A program made the translations under genes and the position numbers. A stretch of 64,000 nucleotides of DNA from Deltaproteobacteria bacterium (GTDB lineage Bacteria > Desulfobacterota > Desulfomonilia > UBA1062), in assembly GCA_017992605.1 (NCBI GenBank), contig JAGOOG010000001.1:1-64000 (forward strand), written 5' to 3'. Under the pieces are notes generated by a model. It was not told where the DNA came from. It saw nothing but the letters and a program-made list of their open reading frames with translations, and made no database searches. Shown in pieces: positions 8,223 to 17,420 of the stretch. How positions within the stretch are numbered: position 1 is the first letter of the stretch; each line of letters starts with the position of its first letter.

Positions 8223-10244
8223 TCATGTACCAGATTCCGTGCCTTCTGTCTTCTCTCCCCTGAGGAGCGGGATGAGGCACAGAACGCTGTCGATGTCGCC
8301 CGAGACGATGATCACGTCGCCCGGGAGCAGTGCGTCGTCCCCGCCGGGGTTCACGATGGTCGTGGGCCCCCTGCGTATGGCCAGGATGCTCACCCGGTGC
8401 CTCTTGCGGAGCTGCGTCTCGATGAGCGGCCTGCCCGCCACCGGGCATCCCGGGTGAACCTTGAGGGTGTGGACCTTGAAGTCCGGGAGGTCGCGCTGGA
8501 GGTCGGTGATGGTGGTGGCCTCCCCGGAGAGGCTCCTGAACATGCCGTAGCCGCTCGAGCGCAGCTCGGCGATGAACCGCTCGATCTCGTCGCGGGGCAC
8601 GAGGTATTCCGCCAGGGCCCTGGAGAAGATCTCGATGGAGGTCTCGTACTCCTCGGGGATGACCTGGTCTGCCCCCAGGGCATAGAGGGGCTCCACCTCC
8701 CTGACGAACCTGGTGCGCGTGATGATGTGCGCCACCGGGTTCATCTTCCGTACGAGCTCGGTGACCCGCCTGGCGGACGGCACGTCAGGTATGGTGATGA
8801 CCGCCACGTGGGCCCCGTGGATGGAGACGTGCCTCAGGATGGCCTCCTGGGTGGCGTCGCCGTAGTAGATGGGCTCGCCCTTTCTCCGCTCGGTCCTGAC
8901 CGTGTCCGGGTTCATCTCGATGACCACGTAGGGGATGCCGGCCATGGATGCCGCCTTCGACACGTTCCTGCCGTTGACCCCGAAGCCGACCACGACGAGG
9001 TGGCCCTTCATGCGGAGCGGGGCCGTCTCTGCCTGCTGTGTGCCGAGAGGCCGCAGGCCCGACAGGATCCGGTGAGGCAGGGGCAGTCTCACCGCAATGT
9101 CGGCCAGGGCCGGCGAGGCGTTGATCACGAAGGGGGTGGATGCCATGGTGAGCAGCGAGATGGCCAGCAGAACCTGGTACGAGTCCGGCGTGATGAGGCC
9201 GAGGCCCAGGCCCGATCGGCTCAGGATGAAGGAGAACTCGCCGATCTGGGCCAGGGCGAGCCCTGCCAGGACGGTCGCCCGGAAGGGGAAGCCCAGGACC
9301 AGGGTGGACAGGCTCCCGGTGAAGACCTTGAGGAAGATGATGAGCAGGGTCAGGCCGATGACGAGCCCGAGGTGATGGACGATGAACCCCAGGTCGAGCA
9401 GCATGCCGATGGAGATGAAGAACAGGCTCATGAAGATGTCTCTCAGCGGCAGGATCCTGCCGAGCGCCTCCTGGCTGTACTCGGACTCGGATATGATGAG
9501 CCCGGCCAGGAAGGCCCCCAGGGCCAGGGAGAGACCCAGCAGCGAGGTGAGCCAGGCGATGCCGAGGCAGATCAGGATGATGCTCAGCAGGAAGAGGTCC
9601 CTGCTCTTCGTGCGCGCGATCTGGTAGAGGAGCGCCGGAACGATCCACCGGTAGGACGCGTAGAGGAAGACCATGAGCCCCACGGCCTTGCCGAGCAGGA
9701 TGGGGACGGACCCTCCCGCCTCCATCCTCACCGACGTGATGAGCGGCAGCATGGGCATGAGGGCCACCACGAGGAGGTCCTGGAATATGAGGATGGACAG
9801 GGTGTTCTTGCCGTGGGGGGAGGTGATCTCGGATCGCTCGTCGAGCATCTTGAGCACGATGGCGGTGGAGCTCATGGAGACGAGGACTCCCAGGAACAGC
9901 GACTCAGGCAGGCCGAGACCGAACATGGCGCCGACGAAGTACACCGCGGCGGCGGTGAGCACGACCTGGACGGAACCGCCCACGAGAACGGTCCTGCGGC
10001 TCTCCATGAGGTCCTTGATGGAGAACTCGATCCCGATGGAGAAGAGCAGGAGCACCACGCCGAGCTCGGAGAGGGCCTCGACCTCCCTGCGGCCCTCGAT
10101 GATGCCCAGGGCGTGGGGGCCTGCCAGGACGCCCGTGAGGAGGAACCCGAGGACCGCGGGCAGCCTCACCTTCATGAAGGCGAGGATGACGATGACGCTC
10201 AGGCCCATCACGATGATGAGGTGGGGAAGCAGCTTTGTCTCCAT
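8223..10244 (-). CDS. Kef-type (CPA2) cation:proton antiporter with C-terminal TrkA-N/TrkA-C regulatory domains
   Basis: 673 residues. About twelve hydrophobic segments in residues 1-390 carry the CPA2 exchanger fold: GFLLTGVLAGPHALG near the N-terminus, LLFSIGIEF, then SSTAIVLKML. A cytosolic RCK/TrkA-N domain follows from about 410 (VVVGFGVNGRNVSKA, the nucleotide-binding glycine loop), and a TrkA-C domain occupies about 570-665. The family exchanges K+ (or Na+) for protons across the inner membrane and is gated by ligands on the RCK domain. The gene is divergent from a second Kef gene at 10417, with 172 bases between. Its promoter should lie in the AT-rich stretch around 10280-10295. The true ion cannot be told from sequence. 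Confidence 0.92.
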   Translation of the reverse strand: METKLLPHLIIVMGLSVIVILAFMKVRLPAVLGFLLTGVLAGPHALGIIEGRREVEALSELGVVLLLFSIGIEFSIKDLMESRRTVLVGGSVQVVLTAAAVYFVGAMFGLGLPESLFLGVLVSMSSTAIVLKMLDERSEITSPHGKNTLSILIFQDLLVVALMPMLPLITSVRMEAGGSVPILLGKAVGLMVFLYASYRWIVPALLYQIARTKSRDLFLLSIILICLGIAWLTSLLGLSLALGAFLAGLIISESEYSQEALGRILPLRDIFMSLFFISIGMLLDLGFIVHHLGLVIGLTLLIIFLKVFTGSLSTLVLGFPFRATVLAGLALAQIGEFSFILSRSGLGLGLITPDSYQVLLAISLLTMASTPFVINASPALADIAVRLPLPHRILSGLRPLGTQQAETAPLRMKGHLVVVGFGVNGRNVSKAASMAGIPYVVIEMNPDTVRTERRKGEPIYYGDATQEAILRHVSIHGAHVAVITIPDVPSARRVTELVRKMNPVAHIITRTRFVREVEPLYALGADQVIPEEYETSIEIFSRALAEYLVPRDEIERFIAELRSSGYGMFRSLSGEATTITDLQRDLPDFKVHTLKVHPGCPVAGRPLIETQLRKRHRVSILAIRRGPTTIVNPGGDDALLPGDVIIVSGDIDSVLCLIPLLRGEKTEGTESGT

Positions 10245-10352
10245 GGCTCGGCCGTCATTCTACTCGTATTCACTGCACTTTTATATATTTTTATCGGGGA
10301 TTGATGCGGGGAAGTTGAACGGTGCCGGGGCACGCTCGCGGCAGAAAGTCCT

Positions 10353-10380
10353 TTGCAGTCAAAGCTCTTTGTTTTAGAAT
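10353..10380 (+). promoter_or_regulatory. Candidate sigma70-type promoter for the second Kef gene
   Basis: TTGCAG (10353-10358), a 16-base spacer and TAGAAT (10375-10380), about 37 bases before the start codon at 10417. The spacer holds the inverted repeat CAAAG-CT-CTTTG (10360-10371), a possible operator. No c-di-AMP riboswitch pattern was recognised in the leader. Confidence 0.4.
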
Positions 10381-10416
10381 CACCTGGCGGTATCCCAAGG
10401 ATTAGAGGTCAAAAGC

Positions 10417-12564
10417 ATGAGCAGCTTTCTCGAGATCGCGGCGATTCTCGCCCTGGCGGCATTCATGGGTGCCGTCGGCCAGAGGCTCCGCCAGCCCCTC
10501 ATCATAGCCTTCCTCGCGGCCGGGATCCTGGTCGGGCCGTCCTGCATGGGCATCATCCAGAGCCACGACCAGGTGGAGCTGTTCGCCCGCATCGGCATCG
10601 CGCTCCTGCTCTTCATCGTGGGCCTCCGGCTCGACCTCAACCTCATCCGTACCACCGGACCCGTGGCGCTGGCCACCGGCCTGGGACAGGTGGTGTTCAC
10701 ATCGGTCATCGGGTTCGCCATCGCCATGGCCATGGGCATGGACATGGTGAGCGCCGCCTACGTGTCCGTGGCCCTGACCTTCTCGAGCACCATCATCATC
10801 GTCAAGCTCCTGTCGGACAAGAAGGAGATCGACTCGCTCCACGGAAGAATCGCGCTCGGCTTTCTCATCGTGCAGGACATCATGGCCATCCTGGCCCTCA
10901 TCGGCCTGGCGACCTTCGATATGGGAAGGAGCGCGGAGTCCTCGCCGTACATCGCCATGGCGCTCGTCATCGTCAAGATCGCAGGGCTCCTGCTGGGCAT
11001 CGGGCTGCTCATGCGGTACGTCCTGCCGCCGCTGCTGAAGCTGCTGGCAGCCTCCACCGAGATGCTCATCCTGTTCGCCATCACCTGGGCCATGCTCGTC
11101 AGCGCGCTGAGCGACCACCTCGGGCTGAGCAGGGAGGTGGGCGCGTTCCTGGCAGGCATGTCGCTGGCATCCACTGAGTACCGGGATGCCATCGGGGCGA
11201 GGCTCGTCACCCTGCGGGACTTTCTCCTCATCTTCTTCTTCATCGACCTGGGCGCCCGTCTGGAGTGGTCCACCGTGGGATCGCAGATCGGCAAGGCCGG
11301 GATCTTTTCGCTTTTCGTGCTCGTGGGCAACCCCATCATCGTACTGGCCATCATGGGGGCCATGGGGTACCGCAGGAGGACGGGATTCCTCGCTGGGCTC
11401 ACCGTGGCCCAGATCAGCGAGTTCTCCCTCATCGTGGCCGCGGCAGGACTCGCCCTGGGCCACATCTCTCCCCAGACCATGGGGCTCATCACCCTGGTCG
11501 GGGTCGTGACCATCCTCATGTCGACATACATGATCCTGTACTCGGGCAGGCTCTACGATGTGTTCTCCAGGTGGCTGGGCGTTTTCGAGCGCTCCAACCC
11601 CTACCGCGAGGCCCAGTGCAACAACTGCTTTCTCATTCCCCAGGTTGATGTCGTCCTCGCAGGCCTCGGCGGCTACGGACGGGAGCTGGCCGAGAACCTC
11701 CTTGAACGGGGCAGGGAGATCATCGGGGTGGATTTCGACCCGCAGGCGCTGGACTTCTGCCGCAGCCGGGGCATACCTGTCCTGTACGGCGACATGGGTG
11801 ATCCGGAGACCCACGACGGCCTCCCCCTGGTCAATGCCCGGTGGGTGGTGAGCACGATCCGCAACCCCGATGTCGACCTGCTGCTGCTCAGGCACCTCAG
11901 GGAGAAGGGCTTTGCCGGCAGGGTCGCGCTGACGGCCCGGACCAAGGAGGATGCCGAGACCTACCTGCGCGCCAACCCCAACGTCGTGCTGCGCCCGTTC
12001 CTCGACGCGGCCGAACAGGGGGCCGACGCCCTGACCGGGGCCTGGCACGACCTGTACCAGGAGACGGACTGGCCCGTGGCCTTCAGGGAGATACGCATAA
12101 AATCGGGGTCGGCCTTTGCCGGTCATACCATCAGGGATGTCCCCCTGCGGTCCGAGGCGAACGTGTCCATCGTCGCGGTGAGTCGGGCCGGCAGGGTGTT
12201 CTTCAACCCGGGGCCCGACATCCAGCTCTTCCCGTCGGACCGCATCGTCATCATGGGCCCGCCGGACGACCTGCGGCAGGCCGAGGCCATGATCCACCGG
12301 GTGGTGGACCCCTCCACGGACGAGGACCCGGAAAGCGTCTCCCTCGTCGAGGCCCGGGTGCCGGCCGGGTCCGCGAGGGCGGGCAAGACCCTGGGGGACA
12401 CGGGCTTCCGCCAGATCTACGACTCCACGGTCATCGGCATCCGCAGGGGGGACGAATACATGATCTCGCCCGGTCCCCACGTGCGGCTCGAGGTCGGGGA
12501 CGCCCTCCTCGTCATGGGGACCATCGAATCCTTCGAACGGCTCAGGCAGGACTTCGAGCTCTAG
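10417..12564 (+). CDS. Kef-type (CPA2) cation:proton antiporter with TrkA-N and two TrkA-C domains
   Basis: 715 residues, start ATG after AGAGGTC. Residues 1-380 form the membrane exchanger (GILVGPSCMGI, LLLFIVGLRLDLN, FSSTIIIVKLLSD). A TrkA-N/RCK domain starts at about 410 (VVLAGLGGYGRELAENL), and two successive TrkA-C domains cover about 550-630 and 635-715. This C-terminal arrangement differs from the antiporter on the opposite strand, which has a single TrkA-C, so the two are not a simple recent duplication. The second TrkA-C suggests an extra ligand site, in line with the c-di-AMP or nucleotide control known for such domains; the actual ligand is unknown. The gene is followed on the same strand by an NhaP2-type antiporter. 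Confidence 0.92.
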   Translation: MSSFLEIAAILALAAFMGAVGQRLRQPLIIAFLAAGILVGPSCMGIIQSHDQVELFARIGIALLLFIVGLRLDLNLIRTTGPVALATGLGQVVFTSVIGFAIAMAMGMDMVSAAYVSVALTFSSTIIIVKLLSDKKEIDSLHGRIALGFLIVQDIMAILALIGLATFDMGRSAESSPYIAMALVIVKIAGLLLGIGLLMRYVLPPLLKLLAASTEMLILFAITWAMLVSALSDHLGLSREVGAFLAGMSLASTEYRDAIGARLVTLRDFLLIFFFIDLGARLEWSTVGSQIGKAGIFSLFVLVGNPIIVLAIMGAMGYRRRTGFLAGLTVAQISEFSLIVAAAGLALGHISPQTMGLITLVGVVTILMSTYMILYSGRLYDVFSRWLGVFERSNPYREAQCNNCFLIPQVDVVLAGLGGYGRELAENLLERGREIIGVDFDPQALDFCRSRGIPVLYGDMGDPETHDGLPLVNARWVVSTIRNPDVDLLLLRHLREKGFAGRVALTARTKEDAETYLRANPNVVLRPFLDAAEQGADALTGAWHDLYQETDWPVAFREIRIKSGSAFAGHTIRDVPLRSEANVSIVAVSRAGRVFFNPGPDIQLFPSDRIVIMGPPDDLRQAEAMIHRVVDPSTDEDPESVSLVEARVPAGSARAGKTLGDTGFRQIYDSTVIGIRRGDEYMISPGPHVRLEVGDALLVMGTIESFERLRQDFEL

Positions 12565-12680
12565 GTGTCGCGGTACACGGAGGGTAGGCCGGATTCGATC
12601 GATGCGGTGGACAGGGGCATGTCCGGAAAGGACATGCTTCGTGGTCCTGTTCATACGAGAGAGGGTGTACCTTCTGAGCC

Positions 12681-14138
12681 ATGGAGAATTCCGTCATCAT
12701 CATCGCAATACTCCTGCTGCTGAGCATCGTGGCCAGCAAGGTATCGGACCGCTTCGGCATACCCGCGCTCCTGGTCTTCCTCGCGCTGGGCATGCTTGCG
12801 GGGTCCGAGGGGCTCGGCGGCATCTACTTCGACGACCCGAGCCTCGCCCAGGCCATCGGCGTGGTCGCGCTGTCGCTCATACTGTTTTCGGGCGGGCTCA
12901 GCACGCAGTGGCAGAGCGTCCGCCCCATTTTCGCCTGGGGATTCATCCTCGCCACGCTCGGCGTGTGCGTGACCGCCCTCGTCGTGGGCCTCTTCTCCGT
13001 GATGGTCTTCGATTTCACCATCATGGAGGGCCTGCTCCTCGGGGCCATCGTGTCCTCCACCGATGCGGCGGCCGTCTTTTCCATCCTGAGATCGAAGGGC
13101 ATCAGCCTGAGGGGTCAGCTCAAGCCCCTGCTCGAGTTCGAGTCGGGGAGCAACGACCCCATGGCGGTCTTCCTGACCATCGGCATGATACAGGTGCTGA
13201 CGCAGCCCGAGTCGTCGCTGTGGGACATGGTCCGGCTCTTTGCCCTGCAGATGTCCATCGGCCTTGCGGCGGGCTATGTGATGGCGCGTGTCACGCTCTA
13301 CCTCGTGAACCGCCTCAAGCTCGGCTACGAAGGGCTCTATCCCGTCCTGACCCTGTCCCTGGCGCTCCTGACATACGGCCTGTCGGACAAGCTGGGAGGC
13401 AATGGCTTCCTCGCGGTCTACATCACCGGGATCATCGCGGGGAACAGCAAATTCATTCACAAGAGAAGCCTCCTCCAGTTCCACGACGGGCTCGCGTGGC
13501 TCATGCAGATAACCATGTTCCTCACGCTCGGCCTGCTGGTGTTTCCCTCGCACCTGCTGCCCGTCATGGGCCTGAGCCTGCTGATCGCGGTCTGCCTGAT
13601 TCTCGTGGCGCGACCCGCCGGGGTCTTTCTCAGCCTCCTGCCGAGCCCGTTCAGCTTCAGGGAAAAGGCGTTCATCTCATGGGTTGGCCTGCGCGGCGCG
13701 GTACCCATCATCCTGGCGACGTTCCCGTTCCTCGCGGGGATCCTCCAGGCGGACCTGCTCTTCAACGTGGTCTTCTTCGTCGTGCTGACCTCGGTGCTTC
13801 TCCAGGGCACCACGATACAGTATCTCGCCAGGTGGCTCAGGGTCGACGCCCCCCTGCACCAGGAGAGGGTCTATCCCATCGAGTTCAACCCGGACAGCGG
13901 GTTCAAGAGCGAGCTCAATGAGCTGATCATCCCCGCCGGGTCGCAGGTGGTCGGCAAGAAGCTCTTCGAGCTGAAGCTGCCGCCGGAATGCCTGATCGTG
14001 CTCATCGTCCGGGGCAACGAGTACGTGCTGCCGAGCGGCCAGACCTTCCTGAACGACGGCGACGCGCTGCTCGTTCTCGCCGACAGGGACGTGTTCGGCA
14101 AGGTCGTCGCCGAGGTCAACACGCCCCGCCCTGCATAG
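12681..14138 (+). CDS. NhaP2/CvrA-type potassium (sodium):proton antiporter (CPA1)
   Basis: 485 residues. Twelve to thirteen hydrophobic segments carry the CPA1 hallmarks GMLAGSEGLGG, LFSGGL, SSTDAAAVFSIL and ESGSNDPMA (the acidic ion-binding helices), then GLRGAVPI. A TrkA-C domain at about 400-480 (NELIIPAGSQVVGKKL) matches the NhaP2 (CvrA) subgroup, which exports K+ or Na+ in exchange for protons and protects against cytoplasmic ion overload. The start has only a weak ribosome site. The gene lies 116 bases after the Kef gene and is probably co-transcribed with it. It makes a third exchanger of a different superfamily within 6 kb. Confidence 0.9.
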   Translation: MENSVIIIAILLLLSIVASKVSDRFGIPALLVFLALGMLAGSEGLGGIYFDDPSLAQAIGVVALSLILFSGGLSTQWQSVRPIFAWGFILATLGVCVTALVVGLFSVMVFDFTIMEGLLLGAIVSSTDAAAVFSILRSKGISLRGQLKPLLEFESGSNDPMAVFLTIGMIQVLTQPESSLWDMVRLFALQMSIGLAAGYVMARVTLYLVNRLKLGYEGLYPVLTLSLALLTYGLSDKLGGNGFLAVYITGIIAGNSKFIHKRSLLQFHDGLAWLMQITMFLTLGLLVFPSHLLPVMGLSLLIAVCLILVARPAGVFLSLLPSPFSFREKAFISWVGLRGAVPIILATFPFLAGILQADLLFNVVFFVVLTSVLLQGTTIQYLARWLRVDAPLHQERVYPIEFNPDSGFKSELNELIIPAGSQVVGKKLFELKLPPECLIVLIVRGNEYVLPSGQTFLNDGDALLVLADRDVFGKVVAEVNTPRPA

Positions 14139-14175
14139 GGTCCTCTGCTTCAGAACCTCTGCACGTGATGGTTCC

Positions 14176-14350
14176 AAAATGGGGTCGGAGTCGATTATTC
14201 AAAATGTGCCCCAAACGGGGTCAGAGTCGATTATCCAACATGGGGTCTGTAACAAAATGGAGCCCCAAGGGGGTCAGAGGCATGTGTCAGGTTCTCGGAC
14301 CGTGAAATGATTTCCGTGACACTGAAAAAAATCGACTCCGACCCCATTTA
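14176..14350. repeat. GGGGTC inverted-repeat element, locus 2
   Basis: A 175-base element between the convergent NhaP2 and HAD genes, with inverted ends: AAAATGGGGTCGGAGTCGAT at 14176 and ATCGACTCCGACCCCATTT ending at about 14349. Internal part-copies include ACGGGGTCAGAGTCGATTA near 14216 and CATGGGGTCTGTAAC near 14238. The inner part also holds GTGTCA...TGACAC arms (14285-14321). It ends 8 bases from the HAD stop codon. No coding capacity. Confidence 0.75.
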
Positions 14351-14358
14351 TGGGGGGA

Positions 14359-14973
14359 TTACTCCAAGAGCTCGGAACACGGGGGACCCTGGGGTCTGCT
14401 CCCCTTCCAGTCGATGAGCGCGGCGATGTCGCCCCAGGTTTCCACTGCCAGGAAGGGGTGGGGCTTGCGGTTCCAGGGCTGGGTGAACACGATGGGGGTG
14501 ATGCCCGCCTCCTGGAGCATCTCGCAGGTGTCGAGGCGGTCGTCGATGAAATGCGTGATGCCGTGCCGCTTGAGCACCTCGAGCTTGGCCGTGTTGACGC
14601 TGGTCGCCTCCACCCTGAAGCACGCGTGGTCCAACTGGGGGATATGACGCCTGAACCAGAGCTCTATGGGTTCTGCAAGGGGGCGCGCCGTCACCACGAG
14701 CAGCGGCGAGAGGGTGGATATCCTCAGCAGCACATCGTCCGCGCCGTAGAACGGAAACAGGTCGATCTCGTGGGGGTCGTGGGTGAGGATCTCGATGATC
14801 TCCCTGGCGTGCTGCCTGTCCATGTCGATGGATTTGAGGAACTCGTACTCGGTGATGTCGTCGTAGTCGAAATCGTAGTTGTAGTTCTCCCTGGCCATGC
14901 GGACAAAGAGCCGGAAGGTGTCGGCGATGACGCCGTCGAAGTCGAAGGCGATGGATGACGGTGATATGGTCAT
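14359..14973 (-). CDS. HAD-superfamily hydrolase, possibly a 5'-nucleotidase (NT5C-like)
   Basis: 204 residues from ATG 14973, chosen because AAGGA precedes it and because the catalytic motif then sits near the N-terminus as usual. Motif I is FDFDGVIAD (D11 nucleophile, D13 acid/base), motif II is VVTARP, and motif IV is FIDDRLDTC. The cap insertion between motifs I and II is small and helical (YDFDYDDITEYEF...). The C-terminal pattern HFIDDRLDTCEML followed by a tryptophan-rich stretch resembles cytosolic deoxynucleotidases and YqfW-type proteins. The substrate is unknown. It is a single-gene unit, divergent from tRNA-Val and convergent with the antiporter gene; the repeat element lies just beyond its stop. 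Confidence 0.8.
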   Translation of the reverse strand: MTISPSSIAFDFDGVIADTFRLFVRMARENYNYDFDYDDITEYEFLKSIDMDRQHAREIIEILTHDPHEIDLFPFYGADDVLLRISTLSPLLVVTARPLAEPIELWFRRHIPQLDHACFRVEATSVNTAKLEVLKRHGITHFIDDRLDTCEMLQEAGITPIVFTQPWNRKPHPFLAVETWGDIAALIDWKGSRPQGPPCSELLE

Positions 14974-15106
14974 GGGTATCCTTATTCTTCTCTGACTGTC
15001 CGGCCTGTGTAGCACACTCAGGAACGTGATGCAAATGTGCTCCGGACAACGGTACCGAGAGCCCTTCCATGCGCCCGGGCGCTGCGTTCCCGCGATGAAA
15101 AAGAGG

Positions 15107-15136
15107 TTGACAAGGCACAGAGATACAGGCTATCGA
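15107..15136 (+). promoter_or_regulatory. Candidate promoter for tRNA-Val
   Basis: Consensus -35 TTGACA (15107-15112), an 18-base spacer and TATCGA (15131-15136), a weak -10, 13 bases before the tRNA. Position and the perfect -35 support it. Confidence 0.4.
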
Positions 15137-15149
15137 GAACACCTGGCAC

Positions 15150-15224
15150 AGGCACGTAGCTCAGGGGGAGAGCACCACCTTGACGCGGTGGGGGTCCAGG
15201 GTTCAAATCCCTGCGTGCCTACCA
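15150..15224 (+). tRNA. tRNA-Val (anticodon GAC), CCA encoded
   Basis: The complete cloverleaf can be drawn. The acceptor stem AGGCACG pairs with CGTGCCT without mismatch, T8-A9 are in place and the D-stem starts GCTC. The anticodon stem CCACC/GGTGG encloses the loop TTGACGC, giving anticodon GAC at 15182-15184. The T-arm is CAGGG-TTCAAAT-CCCTG, then discriminator A and encoded CCA. It reads GUC valine codons. It stands alone, about 150 bases upstream of thrS, and might share read-through with that operon. No integrase or attachment duplication is visible. Confidence 0.95.
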
Positions 15225-15377
15225 TCTCATCTCCTTATCTCCCTACAATCCCTTTACAAAAGCCCATCAAGGTGTTATCTCTCCAATCGATCCGGCAGGA
15301 CTCCGCCGCAGTACACGCTCGTCCTGCAACGACTATCGAGGGGTACGCAAAGGCCCTAGACACAACAGGGAGATCAT

Positions 15378-17264
15378 ATGCCAGAACTGAACGTAACCGT
15401 GGACGGGAAACCGGTCGCTGCCAGTGCATCGACCATCCGGGATGTCATCAAGGACAAGCGCGCCATTGCTGCCCGCGTGAACGGGGTGCCCATGGACCTC
15501 GCCACCTCGCTGGCCGACGGCATGACCATCGAGACCATAACGCCTGACACCCCAGAGGGGCTCCACCTGCTCCGACACTCCACGGCCCATGTCATGGCCG
15601 AGGCGGTGAAGGCCCTCTTCCCTGACGCGAAACCCACCATCGGACCGGCCACCGAAGACGGCTTCTACTACGACTTCGACCGCGACGAGCCGTTCTCCTC
15701 CGAGGACCTCGCCGCCATCGAGGAGAAGATGGCCGAACTCGTCAAGGCCGATGAGCCGTTCGTGCGCAGGGAGCTGCCCGCCTCCGAGGCGAAGAAATTC
15801 TTCTCGGACAAGGGAGAGCCCTACAAGGTGGAGATCATCGAGGACCTGGGCGACGGTGTGGACAAGGTCTCCCTGTACGAGCAGGGGACGTTCACCGACC
15901 TGTGCCGCGGACCTCATGTGCCCTCGAGCGGGTCCATCAAGGCCTTCAAGCTCCTGTCAGTGGCCGGGGCGTACTGGCGCGGCGACGACCGCAACAAGAT
16001 GCTCCAGCGCATCTACGGCACCGCGTATCCCTCCAGGAAGGAGCTCGACGCCTACCTGAACTTCCTCGAGGAGGCCCGCAAGCGCGACCACCGCAAGCTC
16101 GGCAGGGAGCTCGAGCTCTTCATGTTCTCCGACGACGTGGGCCCGGGCATGGTGATCTACATGCCCAAGGGCGGCAGGCTCAGGACCATCCTCGAGGAGT
16201 ACGAGAAGAGGGTCCACTTCAAGCGCGGTTACGACATCGTGTACGGCCCGGCCATCCTGCGTGGCAAGATGTGGGAGACCTCGGGCCACATGGACAACTA
16301 CAAGGAGAACATGTACTTCACCGAGGTGGACAGCCAGCTCTACGGCATCAAGCCCATGAACTGCCTGTCCCACATCATGATCTACAAGTCCAAGGTGAGG
16401 AGCTACCGCGACCTGCCGCTGCGTTATTTCGAACTCGGCAACGTCACGCGCCACGAGAAGTCGGGCGTGATCCACGGACTGCTCCGCACCCGGCAGTTCA
16501 CCCAGGACGACGCCCACATCTTCTGCCGGCCGGACCAGCTCATCGAGGAGATCACGGCCATCATCGACATGGTCGAGGACGTCATGGCGGTCTTCGGGTT
16601 CGAGTACACCATGGAGATCAGCACCCGGCCCGAGAAGTCCATCGGGAGCGACGAGGACTGGGAAATGGCCACCAAGGCACTTATCGATTCCCTGAACAAG
16701 AAGGGCCTGCCCTATGACATCAACGAGGGCGACGGCGCCTTCTACGGGCCGAAGATCGACGTCAAGATAAAGGACGCCATAGGCCGCCAGTGGCAGTGCG
16801 CCACCATCCAGTGCGACTTCTCGCTGCCCATGCGGTTCGACACGCACTTCATCGGGGCCGACGGCGAGAAGCACCGCCCCGTCATGCTCCACCGGGTTAT
16901 CCTGGGCTCCATCGAGCGCTTCATCGGCGTGCTCATCGAGCACTATGCAGGAGCCTTCCCGGTCTGGCTGGCCCCGGTCCAGGCCGTGGTCATGAACATC
17001 ACCGACGCCCAGGCCGACTACGCGAAGCAGGTGGCCGCTTCCCTGAACGACCGCGAGGTCAGGATCGAGACCGATATGCGCAACGAGAAGATAGGCTACA
17101 AGATCAGGGAGGCCAGGCTCCAGAAGGTGCCGTACATGGTGGTGGTGGGAGACCGGGAGAAGGAAGAGGGCACCATTGCCGTACGCGACCGCTCGGGCGA
17201 GCAGAAGATCATGAAGGTGGACGAGTTCGTCTCGCTGGTGAAGTCCTTCGAGCCGGCGGTGTAG
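15378..17264 (+). CDS. thrS: Threonyl-tRNA synthetase
   Basis: 628 residues, full length for the bacterial type. It has an N-terminal TGS domain (1-60), an editing domain with [10 protein letters not shown] (about 72-81), a class II catalytic core from about 240 and a C-terminal anticodon-binding domain from about 530. It charges threonine on tRNA-Thr and edits mis-charged serine. The zinc ligands are Cys329, His380 and His505, equivalent to C334, H385 and H511 of the E. coli enzyme. The loop after the zinc cysteine reads MNCLSH rather than the common MNCPGH. The ribosome site is AGGGAG. It heads the conserved thrS-infC-rpmI-rplT-pheS-pheT order. Confidence 0.97.
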   Translation: MPELNVTVDGKPVAASASTIRDVIKDKRAIAARVNGVPMDLATSLADGMTIETITPDTPEGLHLLRHSTAHVMAEAVKALFPDAKPTIGPATEDGFYYDFDRDEPFSSEDLAAIEEKMAELVKADEPFVRRELPASEAKKFFSDKGEPYKVEIIEDLGDGVDKVSLYEQGTFTDLCRGPHVPSSGSIKAFKLLSVAGAYWRGDDRNKMLQRIYGTAYPSRKELDAYLNFLEEARKRDHRKLGRELELFMFSDDVGPGMVIYMPKGGRLRTILEEYEKRVHFKRGYDIVYGPAILRGKMWETSGHMDNYKENMYFTEVDSQLYGIKPMNCLSHIMIYKSKVRSYRDLPLRYFELGNVTRHEKSGVIHGLLRTRQFTQDDAHIFCRPDQLIEEITAIIDMVEDVMAVFGFEYTMEISTRPEKSIGSDEDWEMATKALIDSLNKKGLPYDINEGDGAFYGPKIDVKIKDAIGRQWQCATIQCDFSLPMRFDTHFIGADGEKHRPVMLHRVILGSIERFIGVLIEHYAGAFPVWLAPVQAVVMNITDAQADYAKQVAASLNDREVRIETDMRNEKIGYKIREARLQKVPYMVVVGDREKEEGTIAVRDRSGEQKIMKVDEFVSLVKSFEPAV

Positions 17265-17361
17265 AGGGAGCGGGCTGATTCAGCAGTATGCCGAGATAAA
17301 TTCTTCAATCCGGACGGTACGGCATGGTGCCGAAGGAGAAAGGGCCTTTTATCTAAACGTG

Positions 17362-17390
17362 TTGACAACAGAAAAGATGCGGGTTAGATA
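17362..17390 (+). promoter_or_regulatory. Candidate promoter upstream of infC
   Basis: TTGACA (17362-17367), an exact 17-base spacer and TAGATA (17385-17390), in the 156-base gap between thrS and infC. The predicted transcript would begin only about 25 bases before the infC start. This gives infC-rpmI-rplT-pheST an internal promoter beyond read-through from thrS. Confidence 0.5.
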
Positions 17391-17420
17391 AGCGCATAAA
17401 ATATTTTCGGGGAGGGTCGC

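Noticed and set aside
10245-10416. c-di-AMP or GEMM riboswitch between the divergent antiporter genes
   Set aside because: Looked for conserved core motifs because antiporter genes often carry them; none was found, only a promoter and a short dyad.
10402-12654. 750-codon minus-strand frame antisense to the second Kef gene
   Set aside because: Rich in His, Asp, Glu and Gly from reverse-reading hydrophobic codons; the plus strand is an evident antiporter.
15150-15224. tRNA-Val as integration site of a genomic island
   Set aside because: No duplicated tRNA 3' end, integrase or foreign gene block follows; the next genes are the housekeeping thrS operon.
15225-15377. T-box leader before thrS
   Set aside because: No specifier loop or the conserved T-box sequence; also T-boxes are rare outside Firmicutes-type lineages.
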